This document shows positions 1 to 7,992 of a stretch of 49,582 nucleotides of DNA, piece by piece (the first letter of the stretch is position 1; each line of letters starts with the position of its first letter). The notes below the pieces were generated by a model that searched no databases, was not told the DNA's origin, and was given only the letters and a program-made list of their open reading frames with translations. The stretch lies in contig NZ_NOYD01000055.1 of the NCBI RefSeq assembly GCF_002258315.1, forward strand, positions 1 to 49,582, in the 5' to 3' direction. The stretch comes from Rhodococcus sp. 06-462-5. GTDB lineage: Bacteria; Actinomycetota; Actinomycetes; Mycobacteriales; Mycobacteriaceae. A program made the position numbers and the translations under genes.

Positions 1-2
1 GG

Positions 3-758
3 TGCGAGGCCAACGGCCAGGAAGAGGCGGCCTCGGCGTTGCCCAATGCACGACTGGACAATCCGTCGTCGTTCACCTGCACCGTCCCCGTCGGTCAGGA
101 AACGCCCGACACCATCGCACCGATGAAGACAGTCGTCATCGGACCGGGTGGCGTGCCCTACCTGACCGACGGACACCACACGCTGACCTCGTTCTACGAA
201 ACGGCCGACGGTGGACCGAATCTGCATCTGCGCCTGCGGGTGGTCGCGAACCTCAGTGACCTGAGCCCCGCTGACTTCTGGGCGCGGATGAAGGCCGAGA
301 AGTGGGTGTGGAACTACGACGTCGACGGCAACGAGGTTCCGGTGGAACAGCTGCCCTCGGGAGTGGGGCTCGCCAAGTTCCAGAACGACAAGTACCGCAG
401 CCTGACGTACTTCGCCCGCGACATCGGCTTCACTCCCGGAACCATTCCGTTCCAGGAATTCTACTGGGGTGCATGGGTTCGCGACTCCGGCTCAGTCGAC
501 ATCAGCGGCTGGGACGCCAACAACCTGACAAGCTACCTGAGCACCGTCGAGTCAGTGTCGCGTGCACAGGTCGCGGCTCCGAAAGACGCGGTGATCGACA
601 GTGGCCGAACCGCAGCAGAACTCGGTGCGCTCGACGCCTGGAACGACGGCAAGGCAGCCACCAAGGGTGAATTCGGAAAGCTCTCGGCACCGTACTCGGA
701 CGACAAGCCCGGGAAGCTGGCCTACGCCTTGCAGTACAAGATGGGGCTGCCCAGGTAG
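3..758 (+). CDS. ParB-like (ParBc_2) protein, 5' end missing
   Basis: The reading frame is already open at the left edge, so the N-terminus, including any signal peptide, lies outside the window. About 250 residues remain. A stretch with G-P-G-G followed by Y-L-T-D-G-H-H-T-L, about 40 residues in, matches the putative ParB-like nuclease family ParBc_2 (PF08857) as I know it. It is followed by W-A-R-M and W-V-W-N-Y-D segments typical of that family. The family is poorly characterised; many members are exported. The gene ends 17 bases before the convergent DedA gene. Family call is fairly sure; biochemical role unknown. Confidence 0.7.
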   Translation, partial: CEANGQEEAASALPNARLDNPSSFTCTVPVGQETPDTIAPMKTVVIGPGGVPYLTDGHHTLTSFYETADGGPNLHLRLRVVANLSDLSPADFWARMKAEKWVWNYDVDGNEVPVEQLPSGVGLAKFQNDKYRSLTYFARDIGFTPGTIPFQEFYWGAWVRDSGSVDISGWDANNLTSYLSTVESVSRAQVAAPKDAVIDSGRTAAELGALDAWNDGKAATKGEFGKLSAPYSDDKPGKLAYALQYKMGLPR

Positions 759-774
759 TTCCAATCAGGCGTTG

Positions 775-1437
775 TCACAGCCTGGTCTGGAGGCGAGATC
801 GCAGCCGCATCGCCACGAACACAAAGAAAGCGGTTGCGACCGAGACGATGACGATCTTCTGCAGGATTTCGGCGTAGGCGTCGACCAGGTGCCAGTTCTC
901 GCCGAGCTGATAGCCCGCGGTGACGAAGATGGTGTTCCAGATCAGGCTGCCGAGTGTGGTGAGTACGAGGAATTTCGGCAACCCCATTCGCTCGATGCCG
1001 GCGGGCAAGGAGATGAAGCTGCGAAACAGTGGGACCATCCGGCCGAGGAACACCGCCTTCGAGCCGTGCTTGGCGAACCAGGCCTCCGAGCGGTCGAAGT
1101 CGGTGGCCTTGATCAGCGGAATCCGCGCCACCAGTGCCCGCGTGCGCTCGCGCCCGATGAGTGCGCCCACCGCGTAGACGATGATCGCGCCCAGTACCGA
1201 GCCGAGCGTCGTCCAGAAGAGAGCAGCACCGAAGGAGAACACGCCCTGACTGGCCGAGAAACCGGCAAGGGGCAGAACGAGTTCGCTCGGGATCGGCGGA
1301 AACAGATTGTCGGCGCCGACGACGACGGCGGCACCGGGCCCGCCGAGTGCGTCCATGACGCCGACCGCCCATCCGGCCAGCCCGTCGAGTTGCTCGGTTT
1401 CGGCCGCTGCAGCAATCAGCAAGTCGGACATATTCAT
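775..1437 (-). CDS. DedA family membrane protein
   Basis: A 220-residue protein with the SNARE-associated/VTT fold of DedA proteins. It has an N-terminal N-L-F-P-P-I-P-S-E re-entrant segment near residue 44, a conserved G-R-M-V-P-L-F-R-S motif near residue 131, and several hydrophobic helices. DedA proteins are polytopic inner-membrane proteins linked to membrane-potential homeostasis and, in some subfamilies, undecaprenyl-phosphate or phospholipid flipping. The F-x-R-x-x-P region with its arginines is the functionally important part in characterised members. It is divergent from the two-component system to its right, with about 170 bases between them. Which DedA subfamily this is cannot be decided here. 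Confidence 0.85.
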   Translation of the reverse strand: MNMSDLLIAAAAETEQLDGLAGWAVGVMDALGGPGAAVVVGADNLFPPIPSELVLPLAGFSASQGVFSFGAALFWTTLGSVLGAIIVYAVGALIGRERTRALVARIPLIKATDFDRSEAWFAKHGSKAVFLGRMVPLFRSFISLPAGIERMGLPKFLVLTTLGSLIWNTIFVTAGYQLGENWHLVDAYAEILQKIVIVSVATAFFVFVAMRLRSRLQTRL

Positions 1438-1514
1438 TCCCCTGTTCGTAAGTGACGTCTCCGGTCGAGACGGCCACTGAGAACGCTAGAAATTTTCCGA
1501 ATGGGGGACATCGA

Positions 1515-1568
1515 GGTAAACCGTCGACCATTCATCCGGACTCCCCCGCCGAAATCCTGCGGTTTACC
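1515..1568. repeat. Inverted repeat in a divergent promoter region
   Basis: GGTAAACCG at 1515-1523 is repeated in inverted form as CGGTTTACC at 1560-1568. It lies between the divergent DedA gene and the histidine kinase gene, 39 bases before the likely GTG start of the kinase. It may be a regulator site; no regulator can be assigned. Confidence 0.35.
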
Positions 1569-1606
1569 GCAATACCAGCGACCACATACCTCGCTACGCT
1601 GCTCGG

Positions 1607-2827
1607 GTGCAGGGAAACGACGTCGTGAATCCACCTGACCTGGCAGATCGGATTGCCGTGAGGTCGGTTGCTCGGCGTTGGCTGGAGGCGCTTTCCGGGG
1701 TTATTCTCGGCGGTGTCACGGCGGTCTCTGCCCTGTTGTTCACCGTGGCAGCGGTATTCGCCCTCGCGTCGGTGCGCCTCCTCGGCCGGTGGGGAGCGCG
1801 ACTTCGTAGGACAGTCGATCAGAGTGCACTAGCGTTGTCCGAGTTGGAGATTCGTCGTATCGCTCGCTTTCACGGCACTCTCCACACAGATGTCGCGACC
1901 CCTCACCGCTGTCGCTGGTATCTCGGAATGCGCTGGACGATCGGGCTACTCGGTTTAGGCGTAGTCCTGCTGCTGGCGCTGTGTCTCGCCGTGGCCGGCT
2001 CGATGGTCTCGGCATGGGTCCTCAGCGGCGGCTGGGGCCTGATCGAGAACTCCGACCGTGTCGACGGTGGACTCGTAGCACTGGTGTCGCTGCCCGGCAT
2101 CCTCTTGATCTTCGTCGCGATCGTCGGAGTAGCAGGGGTGGGATCGTTGGACCGCTGGTTCGCCGTCCAAGTACTCGGAAGACAGTCGGATCGATTGCTG
2201 CAAGAGCGAGTAACCGAACTGACGAGCAGCCGCGATCACGTGGTCGATGCCATCGACGACGAACGCCGCCGCATCGAGCGCGACCTGCACGACGGCATAC
2301 AGCAGCATCTGGTCGCTCTGGGAATGCTCATCGGCCGCGCCCGTCGCGCCGAGCAGCCCGACAAGATGAACGAACTCCTCGCCCAAGCCCAGGCCACATC
2401 GCAGGAGGCGATCAACGAGCTACGCGAGGTCGCCAACCGGGTGTACCCGATTGCGCTCGACAAGGACGGCCTGCGAGCAGCTGTCGAGGCGATGGCCGAG
2501 CGAACCAGTGCTCCCGTTCGAGTCACCTACGAACTGACGAACAGGTTGCGACCCGCTGTGGAGTCGGTCCTCTATTTCGTCATCTCGGAGGCCGTCACCA
2601 ACGCAGCCAAGCATGCGTTCCCGAAACTGTTGGAGGTCAGCGTCACTCAGCAGAGGTTCGACCGCGTGCTAGCGACCGTCACCGACGATGGGCCAGGCGG
2701 TGCCGATCCGTCCGGCACCGGCTTGTCCGGGCTGGCCCGCCGTGTCGCCGCCGTGGACGGCATTCTGAGCGTGCACAGCCCGGTCGGCGGCCCGACTGTC
2801 GTGACGGCGAGCGTTCCGTGCGGGTGA
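1607..2827 (+). CDS. NarL-type two-component sensor histidine kinase
   Basis: A 406-residue membrane kinase. Hydrophobic segments at about residues 30-56, 112-140 and 155-178 anchor it. There is no large extracellular sensor domain, so the signal is probably sensed in or near the membrane. The HisKA_3 dimerisation box E-R-D-L-H-D-G-I-Q-Q places the phospho-accepting histidine at residue 228. The C-terminal ATPase has an S-E-A-V-T-N-A-A-K-H N-box and a D-D-G-P-G-G G-box. The start is a GTG; a second in-frame GTG six codons downstream is possible. The stop overlaps the start of the response regulator gene, so the two are translationally coupled. Confidence 0.88.
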   Translation: MQGNDVVNPPDLADRIAVRSVARRWLEALSGVILGGVTAVSALLFTVAAVFALASVRLLGRWGARLRRTVDQSALALSELEIRRIARFHGTLHTDVATPHRCRWYLGMRWTIGLLGLGVVLLLALCLAVAGSMVSAWVLSGGWGLIENSDRVDGGLVALVSLPGILLIFVAIVGVAGVGSLDRWFAVQVLGRQSDRLLQERVTELTSSRDHVVDAIDDERRRIERDLHDGIQQHLVALGMLIGRARRAEQPDKMNELLAQAQATSQEAINELREVANRVYPIALDKDGLRAAVEAMAERTSAPVRVTYELTNRLRPAVESVLYFVISEAVTNAAKHAFPKLLEVSVTQQRFDRVLATVTDDGPGGADPSGTGLSGLARRVAAVDGILSVHSPVGGPTVVTASVPCG

Positions 2828-3462
2828 TCGTCGCGGAGGACTCGACGTTGCTGCGTGAGGGTCTGGTCCGTCTGCTGGTCGACGAGGGCCACGACGTGAT
2901 CGCGTCCGTGGGCGACGCCGATGCGCTCCTGGTTGCCGTGGAAATAGATCGTCCGGACATCGTCGTCACCGACGTGCGAATGCCACCCGGTCACAGCGAC
3001 GACGGCCTGCGGGCAGCACTGACCATTCGCGATCGATGGCCGGAGGTGGCGGTGCTCGTGCTGTCCCAGTACGTCGAAAACCGTTATGCGGCAGAGCTGA
3101 TCAGCGGATCCGGCGGCAAGGTCGGCTACCTGCTCAAGGACCGCGTCGCCCAGGTCGACGAGTTCTTGGACGCCTTGGACAGGGTGGCCGACGGCGGGAC
3201 GGCCTTCGATCCGGAGGTGGTGCGAGCACTGCTGTCCCGCACGACCCGATCGAATCCCCTCGAACGACTCACGCCTCGCGAACGCGATGTGCTCGAGCTG
3301 ATGGCGCAAGGTCTGACCAACGCACGAATTGCAGCCGATCTGTACCTCTCGCTGAGCTCGGTCGAGAAACACATCAACGCCGTGTTCGACAAACTCGGTT
3401 TGGCGAACTCCACCGGCATGAGCCGACGCGTCATGGCTGTGGTGGCCTACTTGCGTACGTGA
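2818..3462 (+). CDS. LuxR/NarL-family response regulator
   Basis: A 214-residue response regulator. The receiver domain has acidic residues E7/D8 and phospho-acceptor Asp52 in V-V-T-D-V-R-M-P. A K-D-R loop around residue 102 carries the conserved lysine. The C-terminal LuxR helix-turn-helix begins with L-T-P-R-E-R-D-V-L-E and includes V-E-K-H-I-N. The GTG start overlaps the last ten bases of the kinase gene and gives the conventional N-terminus R-V-I-V-A-E-D. It is the partner of the upstream kinase; target genes cannot be read from the sequence. Confidence 0.9.
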   Translation: MRVIVAEDSTLLREGLVRLLVDEGHDVIASVGDADALLVAVEIDRPDIVVTDVRMPPGHSDDGLRAALTIRDRWPEVAVLVLSQYVENRYAAELISGSGGKVGYLLKDRVAQVDEFLDALDRVADGGTAFDPEVVRALLSRTTRSNPLERLTPRERDVLELMAQGLTNARIAADLYLSLSSVEKHINAVFDKLGLANSTGMSRRVMAVVAYLRT

Positions 3463-3471
3463 TCGGTCCGC

Positions 3472-4146
3472 CTACCAACGGTCGACGTGCAGCACCGTTT
3501 CGATCGGATCCCGCGGAGCGACTTTGAACGTCTCACCCGTGTAGTACGCCGTGGGAATCAGCGCACCCTGATGGAAGTCCTCGGGGATGCCGAGCAGCTC
3601 GGAGATCTCTCTTTCCTTGGCGAGATGGATTGTCGTCCAGGCCGTTCCGAGACCACGCGCCCGCGCAGCCAGGGCGTAGTTCCACACAGCGGGCAGGAGT
3701 GAACCCCACAGACCGGCTTGATTTCCGGCCGGGAGGGTCTTGCCGGCCTGGATGCACGGAATCAGCAGCACCGGAACCTCACCCATGTGCTCGCCGAGCC
3801 ATCCGGCACTGTCTCCGACGCGCTTCTGTACCGAGGCGCGTTCCGGGTCGTCGGCGAACAGCGCCGACGCGGAGTGCTTCGACGCCTGATACGCGGTGAA
3901 CAGTTCGCCATAGATCGCGCCGATTCGGGCGCGAAGATCGGGATCGGAGACGACGATCCACTGCCACCCCTGCTTGTTCGAGCCGGACGGAGCCTGAAGA
4001 GCGATCTCGAGGCATTCCTTGATCAGCTCCATCGGAACCGGCCGCGTCAGGTCCAGGCGCTTGCGGACGGTGCGCGTCGTGGTCAGCAGCTCGTCTGGAG
4101 TCAGGTCGATGATCGGGAAGGAAGTCACCCCTCGATCATGCACCAT
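3472..4146 (-). CDS. Nitroreductase family protein
   Basis: About 224 residues with the flavin nitroreductase fold. The R-x-V-R-K-R-L-D segment near the N-terminus corresponds to the phosphate-binding R-x-S-x-R region. A-P-S-G-S-N-K-Q-G-W-Q-W, near residue 58, is the second family motif, and G-L-G-T-A-W appears late. Such enzymes use FMN and NAD(P)H to reduce nitroaromatics, quinones or enones. Two starts are plausible: ATG at 4146, used here, and GTG at 4128, immediately after a purine-rich GAGGG. It ends 9 bases from the response regulator stop (tail to tail). Physiological substrate unknown. Confidence 0.85.
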   Translation of the reverse strand: MVHDRGVTSFPIIDLTPDELLTTTRTVRKRLDLTRPVPMELIKECLEIALQAPSGSNKQGWQWIVVSDPDLRARIGAIYGELFTAYQASKHSASALFADDPERASVQKRVGDSAGWLGEHMGEVPVLLIPCIQAGKTLPAGNQAGLWGSLLPAVWNYALAARARGLGTAWTTIHLAKEREISELLGIPEDFHQGALIPTAYYTGETFKVAPRDPIETVLHVDRW

Positions 4147-4294
4147 CGAGATCGACCGAGGGCATCGTCGGCGAAGTCTGCGTTCGCGGCACCCCACGGC
4201 GGCGTCATGATCGCCTGCTCCGACCCAGCTCGGACTGCGCGATGCGGAATCTCAGTACAAGAGGATCCATCGAGATACCGACGCAACACCGGTA

Positions 4295-4359
4295 AGTGGA
4301 AATGCGCACTGCAGCACGTGTGCTGCCCTCACAAGCGCAGTGCAGTAAGCATTTCCACT
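4295..4359. repeat. Long imperfect inverted repeat downstream of the DJ-1 gene
   Basis: Arms of 19 bases at 4295-4313 and 4341-4359 match at 17 positions. Both have AGTGGAAATGC, two unmatched bases, then ACTGCA. Inside lies a smaller hairpin, GCAGCA-CGTG-TGCTGC. It sits between the nitroreductase start and the DJ-1 family stop. It could end transcription of the DJ-1 gene or act as a protein site; there is no clear U-run on either side. Confidence 0.45.
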
Positions 4360-4377
4360 CATCTCGGGCCTGGACCC

Positions 4378-5058
4378 CTACCCGTTCACCAGCTCGATGA
4401 GGTCGGTCGCCGCGGCGGCCGACGAGTTGGGGTTCTGGCCGGTGATCAGCAGGCCGTCACGGACGACGTAGGAGGCCCAGTCGGGGCCCTTGCTGTAGTC
4501 GCCACCGAGCTTGATCAACTCGTCTTCCACCAGGAACGGCACCACCTCGGTCAGAGCAACGCCCTCCTCCTCGGTGTTGGTGAAGCCGGTGACCTTGCGA
4601 CCCTCGACCAACGGACTGCCCTCCGAGTTCTTCACGTGCCGCAGAACACCCGGCGCATGACATACCAGTGCAACTGGAATATGTTGCTGCAGTGCAGTTT
4701 CGATCAGCGTGATCGAGGTGCGGTCCTCGGCGAGATCCCACAGCGGCCCATGTCCACCGGGATAGAAGACTGCGTCGAACTCCGCGATGTCGACCGTACT
4801 CAGGACGACGGTCTCCGCGAGTTGCGCTCTCGCGTCCTCGTCCGCCTCGAACCGGTGCGTGTCCGCTGTCTGAAAATCGGGTTCGTTGCTCTTGGGGTCG
4901 AGCGGAGGCTGCCCGCCGAGGGGTGACGACAACACGATCTCGGCACCCGAATCCTTGAACCGGTAGTACGGTGCGGCCAGTTCTTCGAGCCAGAAGCCCG
5001 TCTTTCGTCCGGTGTTTCCCAGCACATCGTGTGAAGTCAGAACGATGAGAATTTTCAT
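4378..5058 (-). CDS. DJ-1/PfpI (Hsp31-type) class I GATase-like protein
   Basis: A 226-residue protein of the Hsp31-like branch of the DJ-1/PfpI superfamily. The nucleophile is Cys133 in A-L-V-C-H-A-P-G, followed by His134. A Glu at 25/26 in F-W-L-E-E-L is the family's conserved acid. The Y-P-G-G-H-G-P strand lies near residue 100. Characterised relatives act as glyoxalase III (methylglyoxal to lactate) or deglycase/chaperones in carbonyl stress. A GAAAGG ribosome site precedes the ATG. The promoter carries the same 17-base palindrome found before the adjacent NemR-like TetR gene, so repression by that protein is likely. Confidence 0.87.
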   Translation of the reverse strand: MKILIVLTSHDVLGNTGRKTGFWLEELAAPYYRFKDSGAEIVLSSPLGGQPPLDPKSNEPDFQTADTHRFEADEDARAQLAETVVLSTVDIAEFDAVFYPGGHGPLWDLAEDRTSITLIETALQQHIPVALVCHAPGVLRHVKNSEGSPLVEGRKVTGFTNTEEEGVALTEVVPFLVEDELIKLGGDYSKGPDWASYVVRDGLLITGQNPNSSAAAATDLIELVNG

Positions 5059-5081
5059 CGGTTACCTTTCATCTCTCGACC

Positions 5082-5098
5082 AGTAGACCGGTCGACTA
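5082..5098. promoter_or_regulatory. Putative NemR-like operator before the DJ-1 gene
   Basis: AGTAGACCGGTCGACTA lies 24 bases upstream of the DJ-1 family start. It matches, at 15 of 17 bases, the site at 5755-5771 before the TetR gene. The shared consensus AGTAGACCRGTCGWCTA is a near-palindrome of the TAGACC-GTCTA type bound by TetR family repressors. Confidence 0.7.
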
Positions 5099-5144
5099 GT
5101 GTTCGGCACGAATGTGTCGACGTGTGCGATTGTGTGAAGTGTTG

Positions 5145-5735
5145 CTAGATGCCCAGCAGGCGTTGGGTGAGCCTCAGAGCGTTGTCCATCGGCACTGTCG
5201 TCCGACTCAGCTTTGCTACGACGCTTGCTCCGAGCCAGAGGTCGTACAGCGAGGCCGCAACCTGTTGCGGATCGCCGCCGACAGTCATCGATCCATCGTC
5301 CGCACCACCTCGGACAGCCTTCTCGATTCGTTCGGTGATCGCAGTGATGCCATCCCCGAGTGCAACACGCATCGATTCCGACAGGTCTGCGACTTCGGCA
5401 CCCAACTTGACGGCGAGGCACTTGCCCTGGCAGTCGAAACTGCTTTGCGATTCGATCCAGGACTCGAAATACTCCTCTATCCGCTGCGCCCACGTCCGGT
5501 CGCTACGGCTCAATATTGCATCGAAATCCGTGAGATAGTCCGTGAAGTACGACTGCAACATCGCCTCCCCGAGCGCATCCTTCGATGCGAAGTGATAGTA
5601 GAACGACCCCTTCGGGACATGTACCGCAGCCAGAATCTCGCTCAAACCGACTGCTGTGTAACCCTTTCGGGCCATCAGGCGCTGCGAGCAGGCAATGATC
5701 GCCTCTCGCGTGTCGGTCGTTTCGATCTCTGGCAT
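5145..5735 (-). CDS. TetR family regulator, NemR-like
   Basis: A 196-residue TetR repressor. The helix-turn-helix covers about residues 10-52, with G-L-S-E-I-L and K-G-S-F-Y-Y-H-F. The C-terminal domain contains C-Q-G-K-C at residues 102-106 and a lysine at 175. In E. coli NemR, Cys106 and Lys175 form the reversible oxidant-sensing bond, and the numbering here coincides. That makes an electrophile or hypochlorite sensor a good inference. It lies head to tail behind the DJ-1 gene on the same strand, and both promoters carry the same palindrome. It therefore probably represses itself and the DJ-1 gene. Cys16 is an additional cysteine. Confidence 0.88.
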   Translation of the reverse strand: MPEIETTDTREAIIACSQRLMARKGYTAVGLSEILAAVHVPKGSFYYHFASKDALGEAMLQSYFTDYLTDFDAILSRSDRTWAQRIEEYFESWIESQSSFDCQGKCLAVKLGAEVADLSESMRVALGDGITAITERIEKAVRGGADDGSMTVGGDPQQVAASLYDLWLGASVVAKLSRTTVPMDNALRLTQRLLGI

Positions 5736-5754
5736 GACGGCAACGGTACACGCT

Positions 5755-5771
5755 AGTAGACCAGTCGTCTA
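5755..5771. promoter_or_regulatory. Putative NemR-like operator before its own gene
   Basis: AGTAGACCAGTCGTCTA lies 20 bases before the TetR start. The arms TAGAC and GTCTA are symmetric. It is the second copy of the operator found before the DJ-1 gene, which supports autoregulation. Confidence 0.7.
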
Positions 5772-5814
5772 CCTATCGATACTTCTCGGCTGCACGGCTC
5801 GTCCGGCCGGCGCG

Positions 5815-6237
5815 TCACGCCCGGATCGGGAGCATCGGACCGAGCACGTCCCAGGCGGATGCGTCGACCCACGACGGGTTCGATTGCTGCGGGGATCGGA
5901 ACACCTCGAGCATCGACAGTGCCGCGATGGATTGGATGGTCGACGCGAGGATGGGCTCATCGAACAGCGTGATGTTCGTCGAGACCTTCCACTGCGGGCC
6001 GGGGACCGGGGTGCCTGTCAACCGACCCGCACCCCAGATCCCGCGTCGAGGATGGCTACCGACCCAGAACAACACGGATTGCCCGGGTGCCATAAGACGC
6101 GTTCGGTAGTTGTCTGCGACGCACCAGTGCTCGTGCGCACGTCTGGCCGCAATCATCGGCGCGAGGTCGGTCTTGTGCGGATTGCACTTGATCACCCACG
6201 CACCGAGAGTCCGATCGGTAATCGCCCGCGCAGTCAC
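5815..6237 (-). CDS. EVE-domain (PUA-like) protein
   Basis: About 140 residues. L-G-A-W-V-I-K-C-N-P near the N-terminus, a W-C-V-A-D-N-Y-R-x-R segment, G-Q-S-V-L-F-W-V-G and G-I-W-G-A-G-R-L-T in order match the EVE/PUA-like fold. That fold binds modified bases in RNA or DNA in characterised members. The start is uncertain. The frame is open far upstream, but that part overlaps the isochorismatase gene and looks non-coding. The GTG at 6237, 17 bases after the isochorismatase stop, is chosen because the domain starts just behind it. No strong ribosome site is visible, so coupling to the upstream gene is possible. Confidence 0.72.
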   Translation of the reverse strand: MTARAITDRTLGAWVIKCNPHKTDLAPMIAARRAHEHWCVADNYRTRLMAPGQSVLFWVGSHPRRGIWGAGRLTGTPVPGPQWKVSTNITLFDEPILASTIQSIAALSMLEVFRSPQQSNPSWVDASAWDVLGPMLPIRA

Positions 6238-6254
6238 CTGGTGAGTGTAGAAAC

Positions 6255-6887
6255 TCAGGACACCGCGTCGTTGCCCTGGGCCGCGGAGACCACCAGATTG
6301 CTTGCAGTCAGCCCGCTTCCGTTCTTGACAGCGTCGACCCACTGGTCGGTGGAGGCGACGGCCGCGAAGTTCGACTGCAAGAGCACCATCAGAGCCTTGT
6401 GCAGTTGCTCGGCCGAAACCGTGCCCGCCTCGTTCGAGAGGTTGATCGCACCGGTCGCGTCGGACAGGATCTCGACGGTCAGGTCCAGGACCTCGGCGTC
6501 GGCGCTGGAGGCGAGGTCGCAGTTGTTGGTCATGTATCCGACGATGGTGACGGTGTCGATGTTGTTGCTCTGCAGCCACTTCGCGATGCCGGTTCCGGCG
6601 AACACGCTGCTGTACTTCTTCTCGACCCGCTCGAAGGACGGCTGCACGAGCGCCTGAATGTCGGGGTGCAGCTCGTACGTCGGGGTGCCCTTGACGAATG
6701 CGGGCGCGCCTTCGGGCATCTCGTGCTGCACAATCGCGACGGGAAGATCCTGCGCCGCAGCCGCTTCGATCGCGCGAACGATGTTGGCCAACGACTCGTC
6801 ACGGGGCGGGTACTGAATCTGCAAGACACCCTCGAAGTACTCCTGCTGGACGTCGATGACGATCAATGCTCTGCGCGGTGCGGTCAT
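6255..6887 (-). CDS. Isochorismatase-like cysteine hydrolase
   Basis: A 210-residue member of the isochorismatase/nicotinamidase superfamily. Catalytic triad candidates are Asp12 (I-V-I-D-V-Q-Q-E-Y-F), Lys90/91 (V-E-K-K-Y-S-S-V-F) and Cys123 (Y-M-T-N-N-C-D). Members hydrolyse amides or enol ethers; the substrate is not evident. The ATG at 6887 is preceded by AAGGAGA at good spacing. The gene diverges from a GlxA-type regulator 124 bases away, a frequent pairing that suggests local control by that regulator. Confidence 0.87.
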   Translation of the reverse strand: MTAPRRALIVIDVQQEYFEGVLQIQYPPRDESLANIVRAIEAAAAQDLPVAIVQHEMPEGAPAFVKGTPTYELHPDIQALVQPSFERVEKKYSSVFAGTGIAKWLQSNNIDTVTIVGYMTNNCDLASSADAEVLDLTVEILSDATGAINLSNEAGTVSAEQLHKALMVLLQSNFAAVASTDQWVDAVKNGSGLTASNLVVSAAQGNDAVS

Positions 6888-7011
6888 GGTGTTCTCCTTC
6901 GGCTGGCGATCTCGGTCGCTTCTCATCCTGCGGTGGCGGCCTTGCCCGCACGAGTGGCACGGATGCATACTTTCGATGGATTTGCGCCAACGTACGAGAT
7001 CGGAGTCAGCC

Positions 7012-7992
7012 ATGCGCATCGCGCTCTACGCGTTCGATGGCATCACGATGTTCCACCTCGCGGCACCGTTGATGGTGTTCGGCGAGGTGACCCGACTCGG
7101 GCTCGCCCCGGACTGGGAGACGCGAGTGTGGTCCGACGAAGCCGGGTCGATCCGCACCGAGGAGGGGTTTCCGGTCGGCGAGATCGCTGGGCCCGATACC
7201 GTCGACTGGGCCGACATCGTCATCGTGACGTCCTGGCCGGAGTCGTTGCCTCACATCGGCAATGACCTCTCCTCGGCGCTTCGCGGAGCGCATATGCGAG
7301 GCGCGGAGATCGCGGGACTGTGTCTCGGTTCGTTCGCCGTCGCCGATACCGGCCTGCTCGCCGGACGCCCCGCCGTCACACACTGGACGAAAATGCCCGA
7401 GCTGCGGGAGCGAAATGCACACGCCGGCGTCGACGAGTCCGTGCTCTACATCGACCATGGCGACGTGATGACCTCTGCGGGCACTGCGTCGTCGATCGAT
7501 TCCTGCCTGCACATCGTGCGCAAGCACCTCGGTTCGGCCGCCGCGACGCGGGTGGCGCGCAGCCTCGTCGTCGCGCCCCATCGCGACGGCGGGCAAGCGC
7601 AGTACATCGAGCGCCCGGTGATCGAGGCATCCGGAGACACCACGATCGCCGACGTGCTGAGCTGGGCACTCGAACGACTGGACGAGCCACTGCCCATCGA
7701 GCGACTGGCCGAACGTGCGCGCATGAGCCGACGCAGCTTCATCCGCCAGTTTCAGCTCGAGACGGGGTCAACCCCGGCGCGCTGGGTGATGGACAAACGC
7801 CTGGAGGAATCTCGGAGCCTGCTCGAAACGACCGATCGCAGTATCGAGAACATCGCTGCCCTCTGCGGATTCGGCAGCGCAGTCACCCTGCGTCAGAATT
7901 TCCGCTCGGCATTCGCGGTGACCCCTACGGCGTATCGACGACAATTCGCCGTTGGTTGTGCAACCACGAGCATCGCCGACAGGCAAGGATGA
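7012..7992 (+). CDS. GlxA family transcriptional regulator (DJ-1-like plus AraC HTH)
   Basis: 326 residues. The N-terminal 190 residues form a DJ-1/PfpI-like sensor with G-L-C-L-G-S-F at Cys104 and A-V-T-H-W at 121-125. Residues about 210-312 form an AraC/XylS DNA-binding domain with two helix-turn-helices (L-A-E-R-A-R-M-S-R-R-S-F, then I-A-A-L-C-G-F-G-S). The C-terminus ends with T-P-T-A-Y-R-R. It is divergent from the isochorismatase-like gene, its probable target. Its TGA overlaps the ATG of the cyclase gene (ATGA), so the cyclase is translationally coupled to it. Confidence 0.88.
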   Translation: MRIALYAFDGITMFHLAAPLMVFGEVTRLGLAPDWETRVWSDEAGSIRTEEGFPVGEIAGPDTVDWADIVIVTSWPESLPHIGNDLSSALRGAHMRGAEIAGLCLGSFAVADTGLLAGRPAVTHWTKMPELRERNAHAGVDESVLYIDHGDVMTSAGTASSIDSCLHIVRKHLGSAAATRVARSLVVAPHRDGGQAQYIERPVIEASGDTTIADVLSWALERLDEPLPIERLAERARMSRRSFIRQFQLETGSTPARWVMDKRLEESRSLLETTDRSIENIAALCGFGSAVTLRQNFRSAFAVTPTAYRRQFAVGCATTSIADRQG

